Shown here: one piece after another, positions 27,421 to 36,595 of the stretch | Layout: the number at the start of each line of letters is the position of its first letter | Position numbering within the stretch: the stretch's first letter is position 1 | DNA from: Flavobacterium pectinovorum | GTDB taxonomy: Bacteria; Bacteroidota; Bacteroidia; Flavobacteriales; Flavobacteriaceae | DNA length: 64,000 nt | Assembly (NCBI RefSeq): GCF_022802975.1 | Contig: NZ_JAFEVZ010000001.1 | Location: 248,001 to 312,000, forward strand | Direction of reading: 5' to 3' | Notes under the pieces: generated by a model | Told to the model about the DNA's origin: nothing | Database searches by the model: none | What the model saw: only the letters and a program-made list of their open reading frames with translations | Made by a program: the position numbers and the translations under genes

Positions 27421-28143
27421 TTATTTAGTTTTTAAATTTTTACTTCCGTCATTTTGTACAAAATACCTAAAGGTAAAATAGGGTGCAGGCCAGTTTAAAT
27501 TAGTAACCGTGGGTGGATTTCCCTGATAGGCATTAATCAATTCCAACTTTGCATATTTTCCGTCAGGAAGGTGTATTACATAAGTTCTGTTTTTAATAGG
27601 AATCATAAGATGGGTATCAAGACTGTAGAAAAACCATCCGTTAGCAGCATCACTAAATGCCCAACCAATTTTATTGATTTCGCTGGCTGAAAATTCTTGG
27701 TCAGATGGTGCCTCGGTAACCTCTGCATACGGATTGTCTATTTTTACTACAGCACTGGTAGCAGAACCGCCATATCCCGGATTGTATTGATAACTTCCTT
27801 TATTAACATATACCTCACTGTTATACGGTCCTGTAAAAGCAATATCCCAGTCTTTAGTTTTTAAATATTGGGTAGAATCGGCTGCATTGCGAATCCATAT
27901 TTGCTTTTTATCGCTAAAGCGAAAAAGAAAAGTATCAAAACCTTTTTTTGTTTTTCCATCTACTCCTTCGCCCATCGAACCGTTAGTATCTCCTGCCAAA
28001 TCCCTGATTACGGTACTTTTTCCATCTTCAAGCCCTGCCGAAGTATCGCCATCTTCGTTGTTACTACAAGAAGTAATAACTAACGAAACCAGTAGTACCA
28101 ACAATAAGTTGTACTTACTTAGAATTGTTTTCATTTTTCTCAT
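27421..28143 (-). CDS. hmuY: HmuY family heme-binding lipoprotein, paralogue 1
   Basis: This 240-residue lipoprotein (VITSC lipobox) shows the family blocks FDTFLFRFSDKKQIW, TKDWDIAFTG, GWFFYSLDTH and YVIHLPDGKYAKLELINAYQ. It follows the TonB receptor gene by 122 bp and precedes the second paralogue by 3 bp. The arrangement receptor-HmuY-HmuY supports a heme-capture complex. An ATG six nucleotides inside (MKTILSK) is an equally good start. Confidence 0.85.
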   Translation of the reverse strand: MRKMKTILSKYNLLLVLLVSLVITSCSNNEDGDTSAGLEDGKSTVIRDLAGDTNGSMGEGVDGKTKKGFDTFLFRFSDKKQIWIRNAADSTQYLKTKDWDIAFTGPYNSEVYVNKGSYQYNPGYGGSATSAVVKIDNPYAEVTEAPSDQEFSASEINKIGWAFSDAANGWFFYSLDTHLMIPIKNRTYVIHLPDGKYAKLELINAYQGNPPTVTNLNWPAPYFTFRYFVQNDGSKNLKTK

Positions 28144-28265
28144 TTCATTTTTCCTCTGTTTTATGGTGTTCCCACCTGATTATTAATTTGATTATTCGGT
28201 TATTTGTTGATTCGGTTATTCAATTATTTATAACTATTCACTTTTTACTATTCACCACTCACTAT

Positions 28266-30653
28266 TTACTCTTTATAAAATCGGTATTTAAGTCCCAGTA
28301 AAACAACTCGTCCCGGTTGTCCCGGCATGAGCCTGTCTGTATAGTCCATAATGTTATCCGCCGTAAGCTGAATACTTAAGCGCTGTTTCATCAGTTTTTT
28401 TTCGATTCCCGCATTGACTAAAAAATGTCCGTCTACAAAAATGTCATACTGATCCAGAAAACGGTTATTATTGTTATCAACAAAACCATATTTTCCACGG
28501 TAATTCACTCTAACATTTGCGGTAAGGTCCCAAGGTGAATAATTGTAGGCTAAGCGAAGATTGGCCATATGGCGAGAACGATTTTCTATGCCGAAATAAT
28601 CGGATAATTTTGATTTTCTAAATAAACCTGTGGCATTGTCACGAATAGAGGCATAAGCTCCGGTGCCTTTACTGATGCTGTCCATCACACCTCTGTCCTT
28701 GGCTACGAGATACTGGTAACCCGCACTAAGATCCAATCCCGAAAGTGGTTTTACAGATGCAGACATTTCTATTCCGGTATTGAATGATTTTGGTAAATTT
28801 TGGTAAGTATAAATATCTCTGATATTGGTTCCTGTAGCTACGCGAATGCTGTTAATTTGATTCGAAATAGTATGATAAAATGCATTAACATCAAGCTTGA
28901 TATTCTTATTTGGGGTGTAAGTAAAACCACCATTGAATGAAAGGGATTTCTCTGCCTGCAGGTTTTTGTCAAGCTGATTGACTAAATAATCTCTTACTTC
29001 ACTAATCTGACCGTTATTTTTCATTTCTTCCAGAGTTCCTCGCAAAACTTCTGTACCAATAACGAGATAATTAGCAACAGGATTCATAAATACCTGATAG
29101 CGCTGACGATAATCAGGAGTTTTAAAACCACTTCCTAAGGCTAATTTTAGGGTTAATTTTGGAATAACATGATATTGCAATCCCAGGCTCGGATTGAACT
29201 TTCCACCGTAATTGCTATTGTGGTCATAGCGAACCCCGCCAACAGCCTCAAACTTATCGGTTATTTTCCAGTCGCCCTGCAAATAGCCAAAACTACTCCA
29301 CAGTCCGCCCGGGACGTTAAAATCCCGATTGTCCATTTGTTCTACATTGCCGCCTAATCCTCCGGTAAATTTCAAATTAGCTGTAGCAGAATAAGAAAAC
29401 TGCTGTTCAAACCGATGCAAAGTCTGGGCAAATTTTTCGGCACTGGCTTGTGAACCACTTTCTTCCCAAAGTACACTCATATCTGATACGTATCGGGTCA
29501 AATAATAACGGCTCATACTTCTAAGACCATTATTAAAATTATGATCATAGGTAACGGAAAGATTAATGTCAGTGATATCCTGACTGTCTCCTGCAGAGTT
29601 TTGATTTTCGTTACTTCCAAAAATTTGCTTCATAAAAGATTTTCGAAGTGCATACCGGCCGGAAGCTCCTAAAGTTCCGTTTTCAGTAAGGCGATATCGC
29701 ACCCGGCCTTGTAAAGTATAATCGTCATAGGGTGGGGCAGTAGTACCTCCGGATAAGAAATTTGGATCAGTATTGAAACCATCCGTTCGATAGTAATTAG
29801 CAGAAATATTTGCAGAGCCGCGTTGATGATGAAAAGGAGTTTCCCCTTCTAATGTTGCATCAGCGATATTTAGTGAACCATAACGAAAGGATGCTAAAGC
29901 CTGTGGTTGAAATGCGCCGTGGCGAGTCACAATATTAATTGCTCCTCCTAATGCTTCGCTTCCAAAAAGACAGGAAGATGCTCCTTTGATGATTTCGATT
30001 CGTTCGATATTACTAACACTAATTCTGGAAAGATCAAAATTGCCGCTGTTTCGTCCCACCATAGGCTGCCCGTCGATAAGAATCATAACATAATCGCTGC
30101 CAAAACCCTGCATCTGAACGCCTACTGCTCTTGCACCACCGCCAATCTCATTAACGACAGCAATACCTGTCTGTTCTTTTAGAATTTCATCCAGCCTACG
30201 ACTTCCCATCTGGGCAATAGTCTCTTTAGTGATAACAGTAACAGGCATGGCACTACGCTGAATATCAAGTAAATTATCTACTTTAGTTTCCTTACCATAA
30301 ACAATTACTTGCTGCAATGCATTTTCTTCTTCTTCTAAAGTAATTTTGATTGTGTTGTTTTTAGCTGCTTCAATCAGAATAGTATTTTGGTATGTTTTGA
30401 ATCCAATGTTAGAAACAGCAATAGTGTACTCTCCTGCAATAATATCCCTGAACAAAAAGTCTCCTTTTTTGTCAGTACTTGCCTGATGCATATCAGGTTG
30501 CAAAACAAGGTTGGCACCAATAACAGGCGAACCGTTTTTATCCAGTATTTTTCCTGAAAGACTACCTCTCATTTCAATTTGGGCTTGTGTTATAATAGGA
30601 AATAGTAATAATAGTTGTAAAAGATAAATATGCTTTTTGGGTGTAATTTTCAA
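28266..30653 (-). CDS. hmuR: TonB-dependent heme receptor (HmuR-like)
   Basis: The protein has a carboxypeptidase-regulatory domain (SLSGKILDKNGSPVIGANLV), then a plug with VGVQMQGFGSDYVMILIDGQ and NIERIEIIKGASSCLFGSEA. A 22-strand barrel ends LLGLKYRFYKE. No ATG stands at the 5' end. I prefer the TTG at 30653, which gives a clean signal peptide (LKITPKKHIYLLQLL onward). The TTG at 30704 would add 17 residues but falls inside a likely -7 box. The heme substrate is inferred from the adjoining hmuY and hmuTUV genes. Operator-like repeats lie just upstream. Confidence 0.87.
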   Translation of the reverse strand: MKITPKKHIYLLQLLLLFPIITQAQIEMRGSLSGKILDKNGSPVIGANLVLQPDMHQASTDKKGDFLFRDIIAGEYTIAVSNIGFKTYQNTILIEAAKNNTIKITLEEEENALQQVIVYGKETKVDNLLDIQRSAMPVTVITKETIAQMGSRRLDEILKEQTGIAVVNEIGGGARAVGVQMQGFGSDYVMILIDGQPMVGRNSGNFDLSRISVSNIERIEIIKGASSCLFGSEALGGAINIVTRHGAFQPQALASFRYGSLNIADATLEGETPFHHQRGSANISANYYRTDGFNTDPNFLSGGTTAPPYDDYTLQGRVRYRLTENGTLGASGRYALRKSFMKQIFGSNENQNSAGDSQDITDINLSVTYDHNFNNGLRSMSRYYLTRYVSDMSVLWEESGSQASAEKFAQTLHRFEQQFSYSATANLKFTGGLGGNVEQMDNRDFNVPGGLWSSFGYLQGDWKITDKFEAVGGVRYDHNSNYGGKFNPSLGLQYHVIPKLTLKLALGSGFKTPDYRQRYQVFMNPVANYLVIGTEVLRGTLEEMKNNGQISEVRDYLVNQLDKNLQAEKSLSFNGGFTYTPNKNIKLDVNAFYHTISNQINSIRVATGTNIRDIYTYQNLPKSFNTGIEMSASVKPLSGLDLSAGYQYLVAKDRGVMDSISKGTGAYASIRDNATGLFRKSKLSDYFGIENRSRHMANLRLAYNYSPWDLTANVRVNYRGKYGFVDNNNNRFLDQYDIFVDGHFLVNAGIEKKLMKQRLSIQLTADNIMDYTDRLMPGQPGRVVLLGLKYRFYKE

Positions 30654-30701
30654 TTTTAAGTATTTTGTTATTTGTATTGATTCTAAACAAGAATTGTTTT
30701 G

Positions 30702-30709
30702 CAATATTA
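30702..30709 (-). promoter_or_regulatory. candidate -7 box of heme receptor operon
   Basis: On the minus strand TAATATTG differs by one base from TAnnTTTG. The first operator-like repeat (30732-30749) occupies the place of the -33 box, suggesting an activator-dependent promoter. Confidence 0.3.
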
Positions 30710-30731
30710 GGCATAAGAGTCGGTAAGAGTC

Positions 30732-30924
30732 TTGTTCTATCCGTTTTTTCTTTTGTTCAATCTGTTTTAATTTTTGTTCAATCCGTTTTTTATTTAACCA
30801 AAAGCAGAAAATTTTAGTGAATTAATATTTTATAAATAAGGGATTTTTTGATTGTAAATCAGTTTATTGTGTTGTTTTTATTCGTCCTAATTAGCGGATT
30901 ATGAATTTGTTCTATTCGTTTTTT
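30732..30924. promoter_or_regulatory. phased direct repeats in divergent heme promoter region
   Basis: Three copies of TTGTTC(T/A)AT(C/T)(C/T)GTTTT start at 30732, 30753 and 30774, exactly 21 bp apart. A fourth, TTGTTCTATTCGTTTTTT, is at 30907-30924, 15 bp before a TTG-N20-TTCTTTTG promoter (30940-30970) for hmuT. The 17-bp site plus 4-bp spacing is the geometry of AraC half-sites. The PchR-like AraC protein at 34780 is the best candidate to bind here. Confidence 0.6.
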
Positions 30925-31021
30925 AACAAATGTTTTTATTTGTATTTAGATTAATTAAATAGTTCTTTTGCACTGAAATGAATCAATGATTTGCTAAATA
31001 ATCAGTTAAAAAACGTATAGA

Positions 31022-31873
31022 ATGAAGATTAAAATTTGCAAAAATCAATTATTTGTAAGCCTATTTCTTTTTTGCTCATTACTTGTTTACAGCCAGCCTA
31101 AACGTATCATTACATTAGGAGGTGCGATCACCGAGACGGTTGCTGATCTGGGCTTTGAAAAACAAATTGTTGCTGTGGATGTTACCAGCGAACATTCTGA
31201 GAACATAAAAAAACTTCCTAAAGTAAGTAAGAACCGTTCCGTATCTGCTGAAGGATTAATGGCTTTTCGTCCTGATTTAATTATTGCTCCGCATGGAGAT
31301 GTTCCTTATGGAGTTATTCAGTCGTTAAAAGGAGCAGGAATCAAATTTGTTGCAATCAAACAGGAATACTCTGTAAAAGGAGCCCTACAGTTTATTAGGG
31401 AATTGGGTGTCGCTCTTGGAGTAAAAGAAAAGGGAAATAAACTGGCTCTGGAAACCGGACAACGAATCAATAAAGCATTACAAACAGTAAAACTCAATAA
31501 AAAGAAACCTAAAGTACTCTTTATATATGCAAGGGGAACAGGCACAATGACTGTAGCCGGAAAAGGAAGCAACATGGATGCGATGATTGCACTTGCAGGA
31601 GGACGCAATGCGATACAGGAGTTTAACCGATACAAAACGTATAGTACAGAAGCACTCGTAAATGCGAATCCTGATGTATTGTTTCTATTCGATTTTGGAA
31701 TGGAAAGTCTTGGCGGAAGCAGTGGATTGCTTAAAATGCCGGGAGTGGCGTACACCAATGCCGGAAAAAACAAAAGAATAGCAGCTATGGATGGACCTTT
31801 AATGATCAATTTTTCAACAAGGTTAGATCAGGCAATATTGGCACTGCACAAAGAATTTATAAAAGTTAAATAA
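31022..31873 (+). CDS. hmuT: heme ABC transporter substrate-binding protein
   Basis: This 283-residue periplasmic protein has a signal peptide (LFCSLLVYSQ). Two lobes are typical of the ChuT/HmuT class: RIITLGGAITETVADLGFEK, then MAFRPDLIIAPHGDVPYGVI, then VLFIYARGTGTMTVAGKGSN. Tyrosines in EFNRYKTYSTEAL are candidate heme ligands by analogy with the family. It delivers heme to the HmuU permease. Its stop codon overlaps the hmuU start codon by one base (TAATG). Confidence 0.93.
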   Translation: MKIKICKNQLFVSLFLFCSLLVYSQPKRIITLGGAITETVADLGFEKQIVAVDVTSEHSENIKKLPKVSKNRSVSAEGLMAFRPDLIIAPHGDVPYGVIQSLKGAGIKFVAIKQEYSVKGALQFIRELGVALGVKEKGNKLALETGQRINKALQTVKLNKKKPKVLFIYARGTGTMTVAGKGSNMDAMIALAGGRNAIQEFNRYKTYSTEALVNANPDVLFLFDFGMESLGGSSGLLKMPGVAYTNAGKNKRIAAMDGPLMINFSTRLDQAILALHKEFIKVK

Positions 31874-32916
31874 TGACAAATAAAAAAACACTCTATACAG
31901 GCTTAACTCTGGGACTTTTTATTGTTGTGGTATTTTCATTAGGCTTAGGAGCAATGAAAATTTCTGTTTTGGATGTTCTCACAATACTGGCAAATAAAAT
32001 AGGGATTATTGACTTTAAAGTTAAAGATGATCTGGCAGAAAATGTGCTTCTGCATGTACGTCTCCCCAGAATAGTATTGGGAGTATTGGTGGGTGCAGCT
32101 TTAGGAATATCGGGTGCGGCGGTACAAGGTATTTTTCGAAATCCATTAGCCGAACCGGGTTTAATCGGAATTTCAGCAGGAGCTTCCTTATTCGCAGTTT
32201 TAATCATTGGAATGGAGTCTCTTTTGTTTGTTTCTTTAAGTGAACTATTAGGCTTCTACCTGCTTGCATTTGGTGCTTTTGCGGGGGCAGGATTAGCTGC
32301 AATGCTGGTATATCAATTTTCTAAAACAGAAGGAAAACCCAACGTGGCTACAATGCTTCTGGCAGGTATTGCAATAAATGCGCTGGCAGGTGCATTGACA
32401 GGATTACTGACTTATACAGCAGATGAACAGCAGCTTCGAACTATTACGTTTTGGATGCTCGGAAGTTTGGGCGGAGCCAATTGGGATATGATTATGGGTA
32501 TTACTCCATTTATTTTAATTCCGGTATTTGTATTACCTGTTTATGGCAAAGGACTGAATTTATTTGCGATTGGTGAACATCAGACAGAGCAAATTGGCAT
32601 GAACCCCGGAAAAATTAAAAACAGAGTGGTTATACTTTCTACGTTAGCCGTTGGAGCCTGTGTATCAGTTACAGGAATTATTGGTTTTGTAGGGTTGTTG
32701 GTACCGCATATTATTCGGTTAATAGCAGGAGCAGACCATCGATTGGTATTGCCTGCGTCTGCACTTTTGGGTGCATTGGTACTTACCGTGTCAGATATGC
32801 TGGCAAGAGTAGTGGTAGCTCCGGTTGAATTGCCAATTGGCGTAATTACTGCACTTTTGGGAGCGCCTGTATTCCTGTACATATTGTACAAAGACAAAAA
32901 GAAAATATTGCAATAA
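31873..32916 (+). CDS. hmuU: heme ABC transporter permease (FecCD family)
   Basis: This 347-residue inner-membrane protein has about ten transmembrane segments and is of the FecCD type. It has the characteristic blocks RLPRIVLGVLVGAALGISGA, AVQGIFRNPLAEPGLIGISA and the late VTGIIGFVGLLVPHIIRLIA with the EAA-like coupling helix. Two copies form the channel for heme delivered by HmuT. It overlaps hmuT by one base and precedes the ATPase gene by 18 bp, so the three form one operon. Confidence 0.95.
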   Translation: MTNKKTLYTGLTLGLFIVVVFSLGLGAMKISVLDVLTILANKIGIIDFKVKDDLAENVLLHVRLPRIVLGVLVGAALGISGAAVQGIFRNPLAEPGLIGISAGASLFAVLIIGMESLLFVSLSELLGFYLLAFGAFAGAGLAAMLVYQFSKTEGKPNVATMLLAGIAINALAGALTGLLTYTADEQQLRTITFWMLGSLGGANWDMIMGITPFILIPVFVLPVYGKGLNLFAIGEHQTEQIGMNPGKIKNRVVILSTLAVGACVSVTGIIGFVGLLVPHIIRLIAGADHRLVLPASALLGALVLTVSDMLARVVVAPVELPIGVITALLGAPVFLYILYKDKKKILQ

Positions 32917-32934
32917 TTACAATAAATAAAATTT

Positions 32935-34773
32935 ATGTTACGAGTAGAATCTATTAGCTATAAAATCAATAACAGACATTTACTAAAAGACATTACGTTT
33001 AGTATTCGAAAAGGAGAAATGGTGGCTATATTAGGTGCTAATGGTGCCGGAAAATCTACACTGATGAAGATACTTTGTAGAGAAAAACAGCCTTCAGAAG
33101 GACGGGTAGTTTTTGATGCTAAGGATTTAAACGATTATTCGGCAAAAGAACTAGCGGGTAAACGAGCTACTTTGTACCAGCAAAATACAGTAAGTCTGGC
33201 ATTTACTGTTGAGGAAATTGTATTGATGGGGCGTTATGGAAAAGAAACAGCTAATACTAATTTCGCCAATCAGTTTGCGCTGAAAGAAACTATGGAAATT
33301 TGCGGGATAAGTCATCTGGCAGATCGATCCATGCTAACGCTGTCTGGAGGAGAACAGCAACGAGTTCATCTGGCAAGAGTGCTGTCTCAGGTGTGGGATA
33401 ACAAGGATGCCCTATTATTATTAGACGAACCTGTTTCGAATATGGATATGTTATACCAGCACCAAACTCTGGCAATAGCAAATGCATTGGCTAAAAAAGG
33501 TTTTATGGTAGTGTGTGTGTTACACGAAATTAATCTGGCAGCACAATACGCTGATCGTGTAATTATGCTCAAAGGAGGCAGAAAGTGGTGGGATGGCGCT
33601 CCGGAAGAAGTATTTACCAGCCGGAATATCTTTACTGCATTTGGCGTTCATACACAAGTACAAACGGATCCACGTACTTTAATCACGCAAGTAGTACCAA
33701 ACGGCTTAAAGTTTGACGCAGCAGTATTCAACTCTAATTTGGCAGCGAATTATAACACACGTTCTCTTAAAGAACGATTTGTTTCGTACCGTGATGAATA
33801 TCCTGCCAAATCGTTAGGACAAATAGCAGAAACTTTAGGAGTGACTGAAGCAGAATTGTTATTTTTAGGGCTAGGTGAAAACGTAATTTTGTTGCGTCCT
33901 GAGATGGAAACTATATTAGCACGAATAGAAGATTTAGGGTTGGTAAAAGGCGTGACGTATAATGAACACTGCAAAACAGAACGAATTGGCGTTTACAGAA
34001 ACTTCTCAAAAGAAGAATATACAACGCTTTTTTTAGGAGAAGATATTGATCTTCGAATTTTTGCAGGAAGATGGAAATTTGCTTTGGCCGTAGAAGAAAA
34101 AGGAAAAGAAAGCCTGCAGTTTTTTGATACCAATGGAAATGCCGTACATCAAATTTACCTGACAGGCGGAAGCTACAGACAAGTCTACCTTGATTTGGTC
34201 AATGAGTTTAAACAAAAAGACCAGTCTGTTCCGGTAATAGAAAAAACAATCCGAAAGCAGATGCAGGAAAGGAGGGATGCCGAAATTGATATCAGTGATT
34301 TTCATCAGGCATGGAATAATATGCAGGATACGCATGACTTCTTTGGATTAGTAAAACGATTTGGATTAACACGTATGCAGGCATTACGACTTGCGCCACA
34401 AAATAGGGCAAGACAAGTAAGTTTGGAGTCTTTTCGTCGGACTATTTTACAATGTTCGAATGCTAAAATTCCTATTATGATGTTTACGGCTAATGAAGGC
34501 TGTGTACAAATTAATACAGGCCAATTAGCCAATGTGACTAGTAATGGCGAATGGTTGACTTTTTCAGAATTGTCCGGCGGAGAAACGAAACTGAATGAAG
34601 ATGCCGTACATAGTGTATGGCATGTTGTGAAACCTACTGCAGACGGAGATGTAAATTCTCTGGAATTATACGGTGCAAATGGTAATATGGTGGTGCAGTT
34701 TTTTGGAGAACGAAAACCGGGTAAAACAGAATTAGAAAGTTGGAAAAAAGCAGTAACACATAATCAGGTTTAA
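32935..34773 (+). CDS. hmuV: HmuV-HmuS fusion: heme importer ATPase joined to heme-degrading factor
   Basis: This 612-residue protein has two parts. Residues 1-260 are an ABC ATPase: Walker A GANGAGKST (34-42), signature LSGGEQ (136-141), Walker B LLLLDEP (160-166) and switch His197. Residues about 275-612 match the HemS/HmuS/ChuS heme-degrading family, with the tandem blocks YRDEYPAKSLGQIAETLGV and DTHDFFGLVKRFGLTRMQAL. His467 in DTHDFF is the probable axial heme ligand by family analogy. HmuV and HmuS are separate proteins in the classical systems. The single open frame has no stop or frameshift at the junction. The fusion could hand heme directly from transport to degradation. Confidence 0.93.
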   Translation: MLRVESISYKINNRHLLKDITFSIRKGEMVAILGANGAGKSTLMKILCREKQPSEGRVVFDAKDLNDYSAKELAGKRATLYQQNTVSLAFTVEEIVLMGRYGKETANTNFANQFALKETMEICGISHLADRSMLTLSGGEQQRVHLARVLSQVWDNKDALLLLDEPVSNMDMLYQHQTLAIANALAKKGFMVVCVLHEINLAAQYADRVIMLKGGRKWWDGAPEEVFTSRNIFTAFGVHTQVQTDPRTLITQVVPNGLKFDAAVFNSNLAANYNTRSLKERFVSYRDEYPAKSLGQIAETLGVTEAELLFLGLGENVILLRPEMETILARIEDLGLVKGVTYNEHCKTERIGVYRNFSKEEYTTLFLGEDIDLRIFAGRWKFALAVEEKGKESLQFFDTNGNAVHQIYLTGGSYRQVYLDLVNEFKQKDQSVPVIEKTIRKQMQERRDAEIDISDFHQAWNNMQDTHDFFGLVKRFGLTRMQALRLAPQNRARQVSLESFRRTILQCSNAKIPIMMFTANEGCVQINTGQLANVTSNGEWLTFSELSGGETKLNEDAVHSVWHVVKPTADGDVNSLELYGANGNMVVQFFGERKPGKTELESWKKAVTHNQV

Positions 34774-34779
34774 AAAAGG

Positions 34780-35757
34780 TTAGACTTTAACCTCGCTTGG
34801 AGGCAATCCATAATAGCGTTTAAAAGCATTGGTAAAACTGGCCTGATGTTTAAAGCCAACCATTGTTCCTACTTCGTACATGTTATTTTTCTTTTCTTCG
34901 GTAATTAATCGTCGGGCTTCTACCATTCGCAGCCTAGTGACGAAATCATAAATGGTTGTGCCAAAGTATTTCTTAAAACCGGTTCGCATTTTAGATTCAT
35001 TGATCAGTGCTGTTCTGGCTAACTCTTTTTGCGTTGGCGGATTCACATATTCTCTTTCTAGCAATTCACGTACGACTTCCAGTTTTTCGACATCTTCTTC
35101 ATGTAGTTCTTCTTTGTCATTCTGAAGATACTGACCAAATTGCTCCAATTGATACATAATCAGCTCCATAATTCGGGTATCGATAAACATTCTTTTTAGA
35201 GGGCCTTCCTGTTTGCATTCCTTAATGCTGTTGATGGAATGACGCATTTCTGGTGTAACGTATAAATCGCCTTCCATAAAAGAAGTACTAACCCCTTTTT
35301 CCATCTCCCGGATAAAATCCTCATGTAAAGGAGAAGCAGCATCTACTAAATTGAAATAATAATCCTTAGATAGTACTACCAGAAAATAAATGTATTCTAA
35401 TTCAGGTTTGATTTCATGCGACTCTTTGCCGGAAGGAATGTAACGAATATTATGATGGCTGTGCGCATAGCTACTTGCTTTGACTGCAGTGCCATTTTTC
35501 TCTTTGCTAAAAATAAACTGGCAGGCAATCGCATCCCCATCAACTTCGGATTCTATTTTTACGATTTCGCTAAAACTCATTTCAGAATGCAATAAAAACA
35601 TACCGTTTGTAGACAACTGATAATTTTTCATGTCAATTGGAGTATGTTTAATACGTATCTGGCGTTCAGATAAACGATGTCCCGCCACATATTTCTCCGG
35701 AATTTCTTCCAGAAAAAGCCACTCATTATAATTTTCGATTCTTGCCCTTACTAACAT
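34780..35757 (-). CDS. AraC family regulator, PchR-like
   Basis: This is a 325-residue cytoplasmic protein. The N-terminal sensory part (1-220) resembles PchR-type regulators that respond to siderophores or iron compounds. The C-terminal AraC domain (about 225-325) shows TQKELARTALINESKMRTGF, then the second helix-turn-helix VGFKHQASFTNAFKRYYGLP. It converges on the hmuTUV operon with a 6-bp gap. It is the best candidate to bind the 21-bp-phased repeats in the hmu promoter region and may switch the locus on when heme or iron is scarce. Confidence 0.88.
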   Translation of the reverse strand: MLVRARIENYNEWLFLEEIPEKYVAGHRLSERQIRIKHTPIDMKNYQLSTNGMFLLHSEMSFSEIVKIESEVDGDAIACQFIFSKEKNGTAVKASSYAHSHHNIRYIPSGKESHEIKPELEYIYFLVVLSKDYYFNLVDAASPLHEDFIREMEKGVSTSFMEGDLYVTPEMRHSINSIKECKQEGPLKRMFIDTRIMELIMYQLEQFGQYLQNDKEELHEEDVEKLEVVRELLEREYVNPPTQKELARTALINESKMRTGFKKYFGTTIYDFVTRLRMVEARRLITEEKKNNMYEVGTMVGFKHQASFTNAFKRYYGLPPSEVKV

Positions 35758-35929
35758 TATTTTTATATTATGATGATAATACTGATAATGACAAATGTAT
35801 TACTTTATTTATAAATATTCTAAATAAGAAAAATTTTAACGATAATTATTTTTAAGACTTACTCAATTCCATGTTGATAGTATAAAATTAGAAACATGTT
35901 ATTTGTCGGGAGAAATAAACTAAACATAA

Positions 35930-35994
35930 AAAAAACTTCGGATTTCTCTAAAGTTTTGTCGTTGTAGCGAGAAGCATTTAATTATCTAACTACC
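35930..35994. repeat. tRNA-terminator-like repeat, copy C (diverged)
   Basis: AAAACTTCGGATTTCTCTAA, then TTGTAGCGAGAAGCATTTAA and ATCTAACTACC, follow the same plan as copies A and B but are more diverged. The orientation is the same as the tRNA-fMet terminator at 42077. It marks the left side of the accessory island. Confidence 0.5.
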
Positions 35995-36085
35995 TTATTG
36001 CAGATTACTATGAAATTTTTGCATTCTCATCTTAAAAATATAAATCAAGTGTTTCATTTTCTATCAAGGTTATTAGAAAAAATTG

Positions 36086-36119
36086 AAAAGCCTGAAAATC
36101 TATATTCTCAGGCTTTTTT
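36086..36119 (-). terminator. bidirectional terminator
   Basis: AAAAGCCTGA pairs with TCAGGCTTTT, with T-runs on both strands. It lies 180 bp past the stop of the 98-residue gene. Confidence 0.7.
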
Positions 36120-36298
36120 GTGATTCGGAAAATATTTTGTCTAAATTTTAGTTTTAAAAAGAACGTTAGGTCGCTTCGCGACGTTGCTGGTCAAAGCGGA
36201 CAGAGCTCTCTCTGCCAAAGATAATGTTTTCATGACTACAACTTCCGGCTACCAAGAAACCGGTAATGTCTCGAAACGGCGGTCATTGGCTGGCTTTG

Positions 36299-36595
36299 TT
36301 ATTGATACTTCTCGATAGCTTCTCGATACACTGTTTCAACTTCATCGGTAAACCTTTCTTTATTGAGTAAAAAACTCGTGAATTTTTCAGATAGATGCTT
36401 GTAAATAATTTGGTGCGCTTTATTGCCTAGCAAACCCTCATTGTAAATGTCTAATTCAAATTCCTCATTAGTAGCATAATCTAGAAGTTTTAATAAATCA
36501 TCTTTTTCGATTTGATCGATTTCTGTCCAATCTTCATTTTGATTTTTATCTTTTATAAAATAACCTTTGTTATCTTCAATCTTTAAGTATTTCAT
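36299..36595 (-). CDS. small acidic partner of PHP-ATPase, unknown function
   Basis: This 98-residue soluble protein is acidic (DNKGYFIKDKNQNEDWTEID at the start) and helical towards the end. I recognise no family. Its start codon lies inside the end of the PHP-ATPase gene (20-bp overlap), so the two are translationally coupled and probably act together. It could be an accessory subunit, a sensor or an immunity protein, and the sequence does not decide between these. Confidence 0.72.
   Translation of the reverse strand: MKYLKIEDNKGYFIKDKNQNEDWTEIDQIEKDDLLKLLDYATNEEFELDIYNEGLLGNKAHQIIYKHLSEKFTSFLLNKERFTDEVETVYREAIEKYQ

Larger units (their letters stand above)
35758..36298. other. gene-free interval at left edge of accessory island
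   Basis: No gene is supported. It holds repeat copy C (35930-35994), a terminator (36086-36119) and, from about 36164, a stretch clearly richer in GC than the surroundings, beginning GTTAGGTCGCTTCGCGACGT. That stretch ends at the stop of the 98-residue gene. It has small dyads such as GTCGC-TTC-GCGAC but no reading frame. Confidence 0.5.

Noticed and set aside
30654..30704. N-terminal extension of the heme receptor from TTG at 30704
   Set aside because: It gives an overlong n-region before the signal helix and the codon lies inside a likely -7 box. The TTG at 30653 is better.
31318..31809. 163-residue antisense frame inside hmuT
   Set aside because: It is a shadow of hmuT on the opposite strand with implausible low-complexity composition.
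36164..36298. Integron attC site at the end of the 98-residue gene
   Set aside because: GTTAGGT fits the core, but no matching RYYYAAC partner or proper stem is found at a suitable distance, and there is no integrase.
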